Shown piece after piece: positions 17,810 through 26,255 of a DNA stretch of 64,000 nucleotides. Where the stretch lies: positions 1-64,000 of the forward strand of contig JAUJNL010000012.1 of NCBI GenBank assembly GCA_030448185.1, given 5' to 3'. This stretch comes from Cytophagales bacterium (GTDB lineage Bacteria > Bacteroidota > Bacteroidia > Cytophagales > 172606-1). The notes under the pieces were generated by a model, which was not told where the DNA came from, ran no database searches, and saw only the letters and a list, made by a program, of their open reading frames with translations. Each line of letters starts with the position of its first letter. The stretch's first letter is position 1. Made by a program: the position numbers and the translations under genes.

Positions 17810-18567
17810 TTAATGAACTTTTCAATCATCTCAACCAGAACCTGCGGCTTTCGGCGTGAACCCAATGTCCCGCATCAGGTACCGTTTCCAGCCGGGAATT
17901 AGGAAAATGATCTTAATCAGTTTGGTATCTTCGTCCTTAATGTATCTTGAGTTGCCACCCCGGATAAATAATACCGGTTTTCGGAGTAGAAATGCGTAGG
18001 CAGACCTTCCCCACGTTCTCAATCCCTTCGCTGATGGCCGCAAGATTAAACCGCCGGGCAAATTTACCGCTTTCAGTCCGGTAAAGGCTTTTCAGCAAGA
18101 AATTGTCGCGTATCGGGCACTGCAATGTGGCGGGCTATCTGTTCTTCGGCCTCCTGCCGGCTCCCGATTTTCTCCAGGTCAACGGCGAACAGACCGGCTA
18201 ACTCATCAGCATGGTGCGGACGGTAGTATTTGGGTGCAATATCCACCACTACCATTTTACTGAAAAGTTGAGGTGTGTAGCGGCCCGCAAAATACATGGC
18301 AATCTTGCCTCCCATGGAATGTCCGATAATGATGGACTGTTCGATCTGATGTTTCCGGAGAAATTCCTGTAAATCGGCACTCATCACCTCGTAGTTGAAC
18401 TCGGGGTCGTGGGGAGAACGGCCGTGATTACGGTTATCAACCAGGTAAACCATATATTTTTCGGCCAGAACCTTGGCTACACTCTGCCAGTTGTCCAGCA
18501 TCCCGAAAAGACCGTGCAGAATAATAATGGGGGCTCCCTGCCCTAATACTTTATAGTTAAGCTCCAT
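17810..18567 (-). pseudogene. Alpha/beta hydrolase (YbfF-like), frameshifted
   Basis: The N-terminal two thirds is open: ILHGLFGMLDNW (oxyanion region), DNRNHGRS, and the nucleophile elbow IIGHSMGGK with Ser near residue 95. After about 18073 the frame breaks. The rest can be followed in other frames as VLFIRGGNSRYI and then GHWVHAESP, which holds the catalytic His, so two or three small indels are present. An intact protein would be a cytoplasmic esterase of about 255 residues. As read, the catalytic His is lost. Confidence 0.75.
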
Positions 18568-18788
18568 ATTGATGTGCTGATTAGAGGATGTACTGATAGG
18601 CTAATGGTGTCGGAATGCGGATTTCGGAAATAATTTGAAATTGGGCTAAGGTTTGTATAACGTTAGTTATACAGTTATCGGACTGTGCAAATGTACGGTT
18701 TGAAATGCAATAGCCCGGCATAGGGTCCGGGCTACTGATAGAAATGCTTCTTATTAACCAGAAACTGAAAACTAACAACCGTTAACTA

Positions 18789-19856
18789 TTAATAAGGCAG
18801 ATCCAGCAGAAAACCGATGGTAAAGTTGGCGTCCCAGTCAAATATAAACTGATTGGTGCCGGTTGCATCGTGAATGGCCTTGTAAATATTCAATCCCGCT
18901 TTGGACTTGGCATTTTCCAGCTTGTATTCGTCAGGATCGTTTAATACCGTGTAGCGCTCCTTGTCTTTGCGGATGGGTTTGGCCAGCTCAAAGGGCACGC
19001 CGCCAATGATAAAGCAGGTTTGCCGCTTGCCCGAAGGGACTTGCTTGGCCTTGTCAATTACCTCGTTGTATACGGTTTTATCATCCGTATTATTCTGGAA
19101 ATACTTAGAGCCATACGTTTCCACGGATTGTAAGCGGCCTCCTTCTTTCCAGGAAATCTTGGTATTACCCGAGCCAATATCCACTACGAAAGCCTTGTCT
19201 TCGTATTCCTGTGGTAACACGCTTCTTAGCCCCAGTACGCCTTCCTGTTCGGGAGTTACTTGGTTTACCACGTAGTTAAGGGATTTAAGCGCCCTGGTAA
19301 TCTTTACGGTACTTTCGGCTTTAGCGGCGCCAGAACTCACCACAAAGTGAATTTCTTTGCCATTGACCCCAAAATCCAGCATGCTACCGATATATCTTTT
19401 CAGACCAGCCCGGATATCGTCATCCGAAGCCATATTTTCCAGCACGAGGCTGTTTCCGAATTCGGCCTTTTCGAGTTTCCAGCGTTTCTGCGGATCTACG
19501 CGGATGATAAATGAGTTGAATCCGCTGGCGCCCATTTCAACTACGCCTTTCAGCTTGCCGTTTTCCGGGGCAGGAGGCGTATAGGTAAAAGCGGAGGCAG
19601 TGGTCGCAGGAGCCGCCGCATCACCCGTGGAAGCGGTGGCATCAGAACCGGTACCCGTGCCGGTGCCTTCTTCATTGGAAGCAGAACCAGCGTTGGATTG
19701 GCTACCCGCGTTATCAGAAGATGTAGTTTCTGTTTGGGCCGTCTTATCTCCTTTGCCAATAATGCCCTGATTCTGTAATACTCTGAAAATACCATAAAGA
19801 CCGGCTATAATCAGAACGATAATAATTAATCTTCCGAATACGGTTAGTCGTTGCAT
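18789..19856 (-). CDS. Membrane-anchored ASKHA-fold (Ppx/GppA- or actin-like) protein
   Basis: 355 residues. Residues about 8-30 form one membrane helix; 35-95 are low-complexity Ser/Thr/Ala/Gly with many acidic residues. From about 103 a domain with two phosphate-binding-loop-like motifs follows: VVEMGASGFNSFIIRVD and FVVDIGSGNTKISW, with IIGGVPFELAKP later. This order resembles the ASKHA superfamily (exopolyphosphatase, actin, sugar kinases), where such loops bind nucleotide or phosphate. The domain is probably on the far side of the membrane if the N-terminus is inside, which would be unusual for an ATPase. No partner gene is adjacent: a broken hydrolase lies downstream and a 590-bp gap upstream. 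Fold assignment is inferred from motifs only. Confidence 0.6.
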   Translation of the reverse strand: MQRLTVFGRLIIIVLIIAGLYGIFRVLQNQGIIGKGDKTAQTETTSSDNAGSQSNAGSASNEEGTGTGTGSDATASTGDAAAPATTASAFTYTPPAPENGKLKGVVEMGASGFNSFIIRVDPQKRWKLEKAEFGNSLVLENMASDDDIRAGLKRYIGSMLDFGVNGKEIHFVVSSGAAKAESTVKITRALKSLNYVVNQVTPEQEGVLGLRSVLPQEYEDKAFVVDIGSGNTKISWKEGGRLQSVETYGSKYFQNNTDDKTVYNEVIDKAKQVPSGKRQTCFIIGGVPFELAKPIRKDKERYTVLNDPDEYKLENAKSKAGLNIYKAIHDATGTNQFIFDWDANFTIGFLLDLPY

Positions 19857-20069
19857 AAATAGTTGGGATTAGTAAGGTGGTTATTAAAGACTTTACTCTT
19901 TTGGGTGTTTATACGGCTAAAGTTTACAAAATATTTCCAATCTTGTTACCATTACCGGGATAAACCCGTTCTTTCCGCTTTATGCAAAAATTCTTTTTGT
20001 GTAACCCATTGGCAAAACAGTAACTGCAAACAAGTCTATTTCGGGGGCCTCCAGCCAGTATAAGCAATC

Positions 20070-20270
20070 TCACTGCTTGCTGGCAATCAGATAAACGGCT
20101 TTGCCTTGCCGCACGGTAAAACTTTCCTGCTTGGGCTCTGGCGGCCGCTTGAGTAACGGCATTAGCTCTTCCAGGAGGGCAGGTTGCCGATATTTCTCCC
20201 ATTGCAACTGAATCCTTCCCGAAGGCTTTTGAAGGAACGGAAGAAATGGCTGTCTGCCTTTTCTCTGGTC
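20070..20270 (-). pseudogene. Orphan C-terminal coding remnant
   Basis: An open stretch of 66 codons ends at a stop at 20070 and reads like real protein (LQWEKYRQPALLEELMPLL, then FTVRQGKAVYLIASKQ). It is preceded by a stop codon and no start fits. It looks like the end of a longer gene whose 5' part is lost. The family is not recognised. The rest of the gap 19857-20446 shows nothing else I can support. Confidence 0.35.
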
Positions 20271-20446
20271 TTATTATTCAGTCAAAAAGCAGCCCGTAGC
20301 CCCGCTACTTTGCTTGCCTTTGTAAAGGCGTAATTATATCTTGCAAGCAGCTGAAGATGATGCAATCCTATTGTTAGCCGGCAGCTGATTTACTGGGTTT
20401 AAACTGCCATTTACGCCGGCAACCCAAAAGGCGTAATCCCGACCGG

Positions 20447-20872
20447 ATGAAACCGAACAAGTTCAATAAAATTTTAGTAGTGGACGATGACCGCGCCAGC
20501 AATTTTCTCACCAGTTCTACGCTGGAGGAAATGGACGTTGCCGATGAAGTTATTCAACTCCACAGTGGCCGTGCGGCTCTGGAGTTTCTGAAGGGCAGCT
20601 GTGAGGACAAAAGCAAGGTTAAACAAGATTGTCCGGATCTGATCTTACTTGACAACCGGATGCCCGGTATGAATGGAGCCGAGTTTCTGGCTGCTTTCCG
20701 TGATTTCAGAAAGGACCACCCCGCTATTCATACCTCAGTAGTCATTCTTTCCACTGCGCTTCATGAGCCCTTTGTAATGCAAATGAATCAGTTGGGCGCC
20801 GTAGCCTGCCTGGAGAAACCATTAACCGAAGCAGATGTAACAGAGTTGGTCCAACAACTGGGGCAGCCATAA
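20447..20872 (+). CDS. Stand-alone response regulator receiver domain
   Basis: 141 residues forming one CheY-like receiver: acidic pocket VVDDD near residue 13, phosphoacceptor Asp69 in LILLDNRMPGMNG, Ser/Thr at 102-103, and the conserved Lys124 in LEKPL. No output domain is present. Such single-domain regulators pass phosphate or act through protein contacts; in Bacteroidota they are often paired with hybrid histidine kinases encoded elsewhere. No kinase is nearby. The next gene, 165 bp downstream on the same strand, encodes a small STAS-like protein, which may suggest a shared signalling role. Confidence 0.9.
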   Translation: MKPNKFNKILVVDDDRASNFLTSSTLEEMDVADEVIQLHSGRAALEFLKGSCEDKSKVKQDCPDLILLDNRMPGMNGAEFLAAFRDFRKDHPAIHTSVVILSTALHEPFVMQMNQLGAVACLEKPLTEADVTELVQQLGQP

Positions 20873-21036
20873 GCTTTCCACTCCTGATGTCTTCCAGTCA
20901 GTAATGACTGACCTTAATTTATATCCTCTTTCCGCGGGTTAGTCTTTCTTAATGGCCCATTCATCTAAAAGATAAGAAGTAACAGTTATTTAATGCGTTA
21001 AAGCAGTATTTATGTTAAAAAAACAGATACTGCGCT

Positions 21037-21429
21037 ATGTTTGTCAATAACCTGTACGACAAGACTTACGAATGGTTATTCTCCATTTGGTCCGGCAAAT
21101 CCAACCTGCGTGAGATAAAGGATACTTATCTGAGCAGTTTGCACATGTTGCAGGCTACCGGCGCAAAACTGCTGGTTATTGACCTCCGGCAACTGGAGTA
21201 CAATGTACAGGCGGATCAGATGGTAGATTGGATGCGGCAAGTCTGGCAACCCGAAGCCCAGCGGTGTGGTCTGGAAACATTAATTCATATTGTTCCATCC
21301 ACACCATCCGACGGAGACGAATGGCCTTTCGTGCTGGAAACTGCTCTGGGCATTCCCCAGTTTGAAAGCGTAGAACAAAGCATCAAGTGGCTTCAGATCC
21401 AGAGAAGTCAAAACCCGGCCTGGATGTAA
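21037..21429 (+). CDS. Small STAS/SpoIIAA-like protein
   Basis: 130 residues, no signal peptide or membrane segment. The pattern of alternating strands and helices, with a central LLVIDLRQLEY strand-loop and a C-terminal SIKWLQIQ helix, resembles SpoIIAA/STAS-like domains that are common in this phylum next to signalling genes. No phosphorylatable Ser typical of anti-sigma antagonists can be assigned with certainty. It follows the response regulator gene and precedes a strong bidirectional terminator. Function unknown; family assignment rests on overall pattern. Confidence 0.6.
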   Translation: MFVNNLYDKTYEWLFSIWSGKSNLREIKDTYLSSLHMLQATGAKLLVIDLRQLEYNVQADQMVDWMRQVWQPEAQRCGLETLIHIVPSTPSDGDEWPFVLETALGIPQFESVEQSIKWLQIQRSQNPAWM

Positions 21430-21509
21430 GCTAACAGCTATCTTAGCACTATCCGGGAGTAGATGATACCCATGGTTAGTTATCAGATTGATTTCTAATC
21501 AGGCACGCA

Positions 21510-21553
21510 AAAAACACTACGGGCAGGAAGTACTTCCTGCCCGTAGTGTTTTT
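21510..21553. terminator. Bidirectional terminator hairpin
   Basis: Perfect 21-bp inverted repeat (21510-21530 and 21533-21553) with A-run on the left and T-run on the right, between the STAS-like gene (+) and serA (-). GC-rich centre CACTACGGGCAGGAAG. Confidence 0.88.
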
Positions 21554-21667
21554 AAACTGTAACCTGTTTCCGGGAAATACAGATAGGATCCAAAACTGCT
21601 TCCGTACGATGTTTCGTTAGAGAATAAAGTGGTAATCCGAAACAGCAACTCCCGAACCGGTACCCAC

Positions 21668-23572
21668 CTAATACAGCATCCGGAACTTAATGGTATGTTC
21701 AATATTCTTCAGATCTTTCACTACATCTTTGCTGTACTCCTTGGCCACATCCGTAATCACGTAGCCCACTCTTTCGTTGGTCTTTAAGTATTGCCCCAGA
21801 ATGTTGATGTTATACCTTGACAACATACTGTTGATCTGCGCCAGAATACCCGGAACATTACGGTGAATGTGAATAAACCGGTGCGCCTCGGCCAAATCCG
21901 GAAGCTGAATATTCGGAAAGTTAACGCTGCCGAAGGTATTGCCCTTGTTGATAAACTCAATCAATTTATTGGGCACGTAGTTGGCAATGTTTTCCTGGGC
22001 TTCCTCGGTACTGCCTCCGATATGCGGCGTCAGAATTACGTTTGGCAAGCCCCGCAATTCGTTCAGAAATTCCTCCTGATTGGTTTTGGGCTCGTAGGGG
22101 AACACATCCACCCCAGCTCCGGCTACTTTCTTGCGCTTAATGGCATTGACCAATGCCTGTATATCTACCACGTGGCCGCGGCTCAGATTCAGGAAAATTA
22201 CGCCGTCTTTCATTTGGGAAAACTCCTTCTCTCCGATCAGGTTTTTGTTCTCCGGGCGGCCATCTACATGCAGCGTCACCATATCGCTGACCCGCAACAG
22301 TTCGGCCAAGGTTTTGCAGCGCTTCGCATTCCCTAATGCCAATTTTTCTACCCGGTCATAATAGTATACTTCCATGCCCAATGCTTCTGCCAGTACCGAT
22401 AGTTGCGTACCAATACTGCCGTAGCCCACGATCCCTAGTTTTTTACCCCGGATCTCGAAACTGTTTTTGGCTGATTTATTCCAAACGCCACTGTGCATGC
22501 CATAGCTCTTATCAGGAATATTCCGGATAAGCATGATAATTTCGCCAATAGCCAGCTCTACTACCGAACGGGTGTTGCTGTAAGGGGCGTTAAAAGCGGG
22601 AATACCTCTTTCCAGGCAAGCATTCAGGTCAATCTGGTTGGTACCAATGCAGAAAGCGCCGATGCACATGAGTTTGTTAGCATTTCCAAGTACCTTTTTG
22701 GTCACCTGGGTTTTGGAACGAATGCCCAGTACCGTTACGTCTTTGATCCGTTCGGCCAGTTCATCCTCATCCAGACCACCGGCTACTACATCTACTTTAA
22801 AACCTTCTTCCCGGAACAACTCCAGGGCTCTGGGGTGAATATTTTCCAGCAGCAGTACATTGATCCGGTTTTTGGGGTAAGAAAGGCTGGCCGGCAGTTT
22901 GTTGACGAACAAAAACTCGTCCAGACTCGGGGTGATATGGTCGGCCATGCCCACGACGCGTTCCCGCTCTACGTTTTCGGTAAAGGCGAAGAATTTATTG
23001 GCGTAACCAGCTTCCTTGATTTCGTAATCCGTATAGCCATCCCCGATCACGTATACATCCCCCTGTAGATTCAGATTTTTGATGCAGGTAGGCTTGCCCT
23101 TATTGGCGGAAAGCGGATTGCTGCGGTCAAAACCCACGATATTGCCGGCCTCATCAAATTCAAAAGAATTGGCCACTACGTTTTCTTCTTTAATGCCAAA
23201 CTCCGTTACGATGGGTACAATAAACTCCCGGAATCCATTGGAGATAATATAAATCTGATCGGCAAACTCCCGGAAGAAGTTACGATTCCGTTCAAAGGAA
23301 GGAGAAACCTTGGTTTTCAGAACTTCGATCAGTTTGGGCAGGTGGTCGCGGCGGGCTTGCAGCAGGGTAATCCGTTTTTCCAGCGATTCGGTAAAGGAAA
23401 GTTCGCCATTCATGCCCAGATCGGTGATGCGCTTGATTTCCTCCAGTTTCTCTTCCTGTCTGGGATGGCCAGCTAAGGAAATTTTGCACAGTTCGTCCAT
23501 TGCCTCCACACTGGTGAAGGTACTGTCGAAGTCAATAATGAAAAAACGGGCTTCTTTGGTTTGGGTTTCCAT
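21668..23572 (-). CDS. Bifunctional phosphoserine phosphatase / D-3-phosphoglycerate dehydrogenase
   Basis: 634 residues that join two enzymes of serine biosynthesis. The N-terminal part (about 8-215) is a HAD phosphatase like SerB: DFDSTFTSVEAMDEL with the nucleophile Asp, IISNGF, and GDGYTDYE with the metal-binding aspartates. The C-terminal part is a D-2-hydroxyacid dehydrogenase like SerA: NAD loop VGYGSIGTQ near residue 390, LSRGHVVD, and TPHIGGSTEEAQ with the catalytic His. A C-terminal ACT domain (RNVPGILAQINSMLSRYNINI region) may bind serine. The first and last enzymes of the pathway are thus in one chain; SerC would act between them. The kptA gene lies 9 bp upstream on the same strand, so the two are probably cotranscribed. 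Confidence 0.9.
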   Translation of the reverse strand: METQTKEARFFIIDFDSTFTSVEAMDELCKISLAGHPRQEEKLEEIKRITDLGMNGELSFTESLEKRITLLQARRDHLPKLIEVLKTKVSPSFERNRNFFREFADQIYIISNGFREFIVPIVTEFGIKEENVVANSFEFDEAGNIVGFDRSNPLSANKGKPTCIKNLNLQGDVYVIGDGYTDYEIKEAGYANKFFAFTENVERERVVGMADHITPSLDEFLFVNKLPASLSYPKNRINVLLLENIHPRALELFREEGFKVDVVAGGLDEDELAERIKDVTVLGIRSKTQVTKKVLGNANKLMCIGAFCIGTNQIDLNACLERGIPAFNAPYSNTRSVVELAIGEIIMLIRNIPDKSYGMHSGVWNKSAKNSFEIRGKKLGIVGYGSIGTQLSVLAEALGMEVYYYDRVEKLALGNAKRCKTLAELLRVSDMVTLHVDGRPENKNLIGEKEFSQMKDGVIFLNLSRGHVVDIQALVNAIKRKKVAGAGVDVFPYEPKTNQEEFLNELRGLPNVILTPHIGGSTEEAQENIANYVPNKLIEFINKGNTFGSVNFPNIQLPDLAEAHRFIHIHRNVPGILAQINSMLSRYNINILGQYLKTNERVGYVITDVAKEYSKDVVKDLKNIEHTIKFRMLY

Positions 23573-23581
23573 ACAGGAAAA

Positions 23582-24133
23582 TCAGTTGGGAAATTGAATA
23601 TAGGTTACAGGTACAGTATTCGTTAGCCAGACACCATTGTCAGATTGATAGAAAATGAAACCGTTTTGGTACATGTCACCTGAACGGATGGTAAGGATGG
23701 TTGGTAAGCCGTGACGACTGCCGACTTTACGGGCTGTTTCTTTGTCGGCCGCGAGGTGAACGTGCTGGCGGCTTTGTTTAATCAGGCCAGCCTCCTGAAT
23801 ACCAGCAAGAAAGCGGGTGGCGGTTCCGTGGTACAAATACAGGGGAGGCTCTACCGGAACCAGTTCCAGATCTACCGATACGGAATGCCCCTGGTTAGCC
23901 CTTATTTTTAAACCGTCTTCACTGAAGCGGAAACGCTGCTTGTCATTGGATTGTACCACTTCCTGCAGTTCCTCCAGACTTACTTTGTGCCCCCGCTTAT
24001 TCAGGGCAGTTAACAAGGTATCTACGGGTATCCAGCCGTTTTCGTCCAAAGCAATGCCAATCGACTGCGGCTGATGCCGTAGTACTAAGCTTAACGTCTT
24101 ACTAACAGTAATCAATCTTTTCTCCTGACTCAT
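23582..24133 (-). CDS. kptA: RNA 2'-phosphotransferase, Tpt1/KptA family
   Basis: 183 residues, the usual bacterial KptA length. Residues 1-95 form the winged-helix-like N-domain with SKTLSLVLRHQPQ (family Arg-His), and the C-terminal half carries YLYHGTA, HVHLAADKETARKVG and the NGFIFYQSDNGVWLT segment that forms the NAD-binding site. The enzyme removes an internal 2'-phosphate from RNA by transfer to NAD. In fungi it completes tRNA splicing; bacteria lack that pathway, so its substrate here is unclear and may be RNA-repair products. Start ATG at 24133; downstream gene serB-serA is 9 bp away. Confidence 0.9.
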   Translation of the reverse strand: MSQEKRLITVSKTLSLVLRHQPQSIGIALDENGWIPVDTLLTALNKRGHKVSLEELQEVVQSNDKQRFRFSEDGLKIRANQGHSVSVDLELVPVEPPLYLYHGTATRFLAGIQEAGLIKQSRQHVHLAADKETARKVGSRHGLPTILTIRSGDMYQNGFIFYQSDNGVWLTNTVPVTYIQFPN

Positions 24134-24163
24134 GCGGCCGATACCTCCTGAACAGTTGGCAAT

Positions 24164-25218
24164 TTAGTACTTTTCCTTCAGAAACCGGAGAGCCCGCTGT
24201 TCAGCCCAAGTCATTCCGTTTAACTTATAACTGGCAAATCCGCAGTGGCCACCCTGCTCAGGTATTTCCAGGAAAACGTTTTCGAGTTCCCGCACCTGCG
24301 CTACCGGGTAACACTCCGGGGACAGAAAGGGATCATTCTTCGCATTGACAATCAACGTAGGAATGGCAATATGCGCCAGAAACTCTTTAGAGCTGCATTG
24401 CTGATAATAGGTAGCAGCATCCTTAAATCCATGCAGTGGGGCAGTATAGAAATCATCAAAATCCTTGATTCGTTTGACCTGCTTGTACAGATCCAGGCTC
24501 AGTTTGTCGGGCATCAGGGCCGATTTGGCTTCGATTTTCTTACGCAGATTATTCAGGAAGCGTCTTTCATAAATATAGTTACCACGCTGAGAGAGCGTTT
24601 CCGAACTGGTATTCAGGCAAAGCGGCACGGAAAATACTGCCCGGCGGATGGAAGCAGGCAGTTTTGAGCCCTGTTCCCCTAAATATTTTAAGGTCAGATT
24701 ACCACCCAAGCTAAAGCCGATCAGAGCTACCGTTTCGTAGCAATCACAGGCAATGGCGTAACGGATCACGTGTTCCAGATCATCAGTGGCCCCGCTATGA
24801 TAAAATCGCAGATTGCGGTTGATTTCACCACTACACCCCTGAAATTCCACGCCAGCACATCCCATTTGTTGGCATGCAGGGCTTGACCATTCCCTTTATG
24901 TAAGGCCGCTGGGAGTCACCTTCCAGTCCGTGCGAAATAATGGCCGGAGTTGGCAAACCCCTGCCGCGACCAGTCCAGGTCCAGAAAATCACCATCCGGC
25001 GTATCAATTCGTTCCCGGCGATAACGGACTCCGCTCACTTTTCGTAAAACTGCCGGGACAATGGTTTGCAAGTGTCCATTGAACAGGTAAAAAGGTGAAC
25101 GGTAATCGGATTGAGAATCGGCATGTATACCAGTAGTAAATAGTTCCAAAAGTAAGCGTTTCCGGACAGGAATTCTAAACTTTGATTTTAAGGCGTATAA
25201 CTTCCTTACGAATCCCAT
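24164..25218 (-). pseudogene. YheT-family alpha/beta hydrolase, frameshifted
   Basis: The N-terminal part (25218-24916) has the YheT-type FNGHLQTIVPAVLRK and RERIDTPDGDFLDLDW segments. The C-terminal part (24865-24164) has NFRGCSGE-like sequence in another frame, the nucleophile elbow LIGFSLGGN, VNAKNDPFL and GGHCGFAS with the catalytic His. Between 24865 and 24930 the frame changes at least twice. An intact protein would be about 330 residues and is usually cytoplasmic or membrane-associated. Confidence 0.78.
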
Positions 25219-25351
25219 TAATCGTCTTTATTATGCAAATTCCGCAATAAATAGTTTGGAATTGAGTTAGAATACCCTTAATTTAACCCGAACACCAATT
25301 GTGTAAGATTATGGTACGAAATGAAGCACCCGGTTTAATTGCCAAAAGATT

Positions 25352-25900
25352 GTGTACAACCTCGTGTTGTTAGCAGCTTTATCTGGCCTTTTTGTTTTTG
25401 CCACTTCTAAATTAGAGGGCGGAGACCTTGGTTTCCCTACGCTGGTGGTAGTGAGTATTCTTACCCTAGCCCTTACGTTTGACGTGATTATTTTTGCCAT
25501 CCGTAATCCAACCAATCAGTTATTTGTTCAGTATAGTGATCCCCGCACCGAAGAACGTTTAGATGCTATTCTCTATACCATGGGCTACCGCCTGAAAGAC
25601 CGGAGTGGCGAGATGAGTGTGTATAGTCCCTCCTTCTGGATTGGCGGCACCAACGGTAAAGTTCGTCTGCGTTTCACCCGTAACCAGGTAGTAGTAATCG
25701 GACCGCAGTTTGCCCTGCACCGGCTGGCTGAGCGACTTTGGCTATTCCAATACCCCGATATCGGTTTCTCCTGGGAAGACCAGGCGCAGGAACGCCGTTA
25801 CGCCCAAACCAATGCCGGGTACGAAGAAGCCGCACAAATGGCTCCCTTCGGCGCCAACACGGGCTACGAACCGACTACCGGAACATCTGCCAGCAGGTAA
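25352..25900 (+). CDS. Two-helix membrane protein of unknown function
   Basis: 182 residues with two membrane helices near the N-terminus (LVLLAALSGLFVFA and TLVVVSILTLALTFDVIIFAI) and a soluble C-terminal part that ends in a disordered QTNAGYEEAAQMAPFGANTG tail. The start is uncertain: a GTG at 25352 is used here. An ATG at 25310 begins a frame reading NEAPGLIAKR that would join this protein if one base were removed near 25350, so the N-terminus may be 14 residues longer. The gene ends in a good terminator. No family is recognised. Confidence 0.6.
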   Translation: MYNLVLLAALSGLFVFATSKLEGGDLGFPTLVVVSILTLALTFDVIIFAIRNPTNQLFVQYSDPRTEERLDAILYTMGYRLKDRSGEMSVYSPSFWIGGTNGKVRLRFTRNQVVVIGPQFALHRLAERLWLFQYPDIGFSWEDQAQERRYAQTNAGYEEAAQMAPFGANTGYEPTTGTSASR

Positions 25901-25935
25901 TCTGCAGAGCAATAAAGATCTACCCCATTCTATGG

Positions 25936-25968
25936 AATCCCTCTTCTGAAGAAGAGGGATTTTTTTGT
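25936..25968 (+). terminator. Terminator hairpin
   Basis: Arms AATCCCTCTTC (25936-25946) and its complement (25951-25961), four-base loop, then a run of T. It follows the two-helix membrane protein. The remaining 290 bp up to the S41 gene hold nothing I can identify. Confidence 0.85.
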
Positions 25969-26255
25969 TTATGATGCCCGTGGGAATGCAAGGGAAAGGG
26001 GATCAGGGGCGGTAGGGGTGTTAAAAAAAGTTAAATAGGTTAAGAAAAGTTAAATCAGATCCCTTCTTTTAGGGTTCGTACCAGCCCACCCTTTATTTGC
26101 ACGTAGCATAAAGACGACAAGCCGTGAGAAAAATACCTGTATACCTGAGTAAGTTGAGTATTTCCTAGCCTTTCTCTTTTCATACCTGTTCATCCCAGGC
26201 CTTTTAACTCACAACCAATCATTTTAACTATTTCTTATTCAAATAGCTATCCGAT

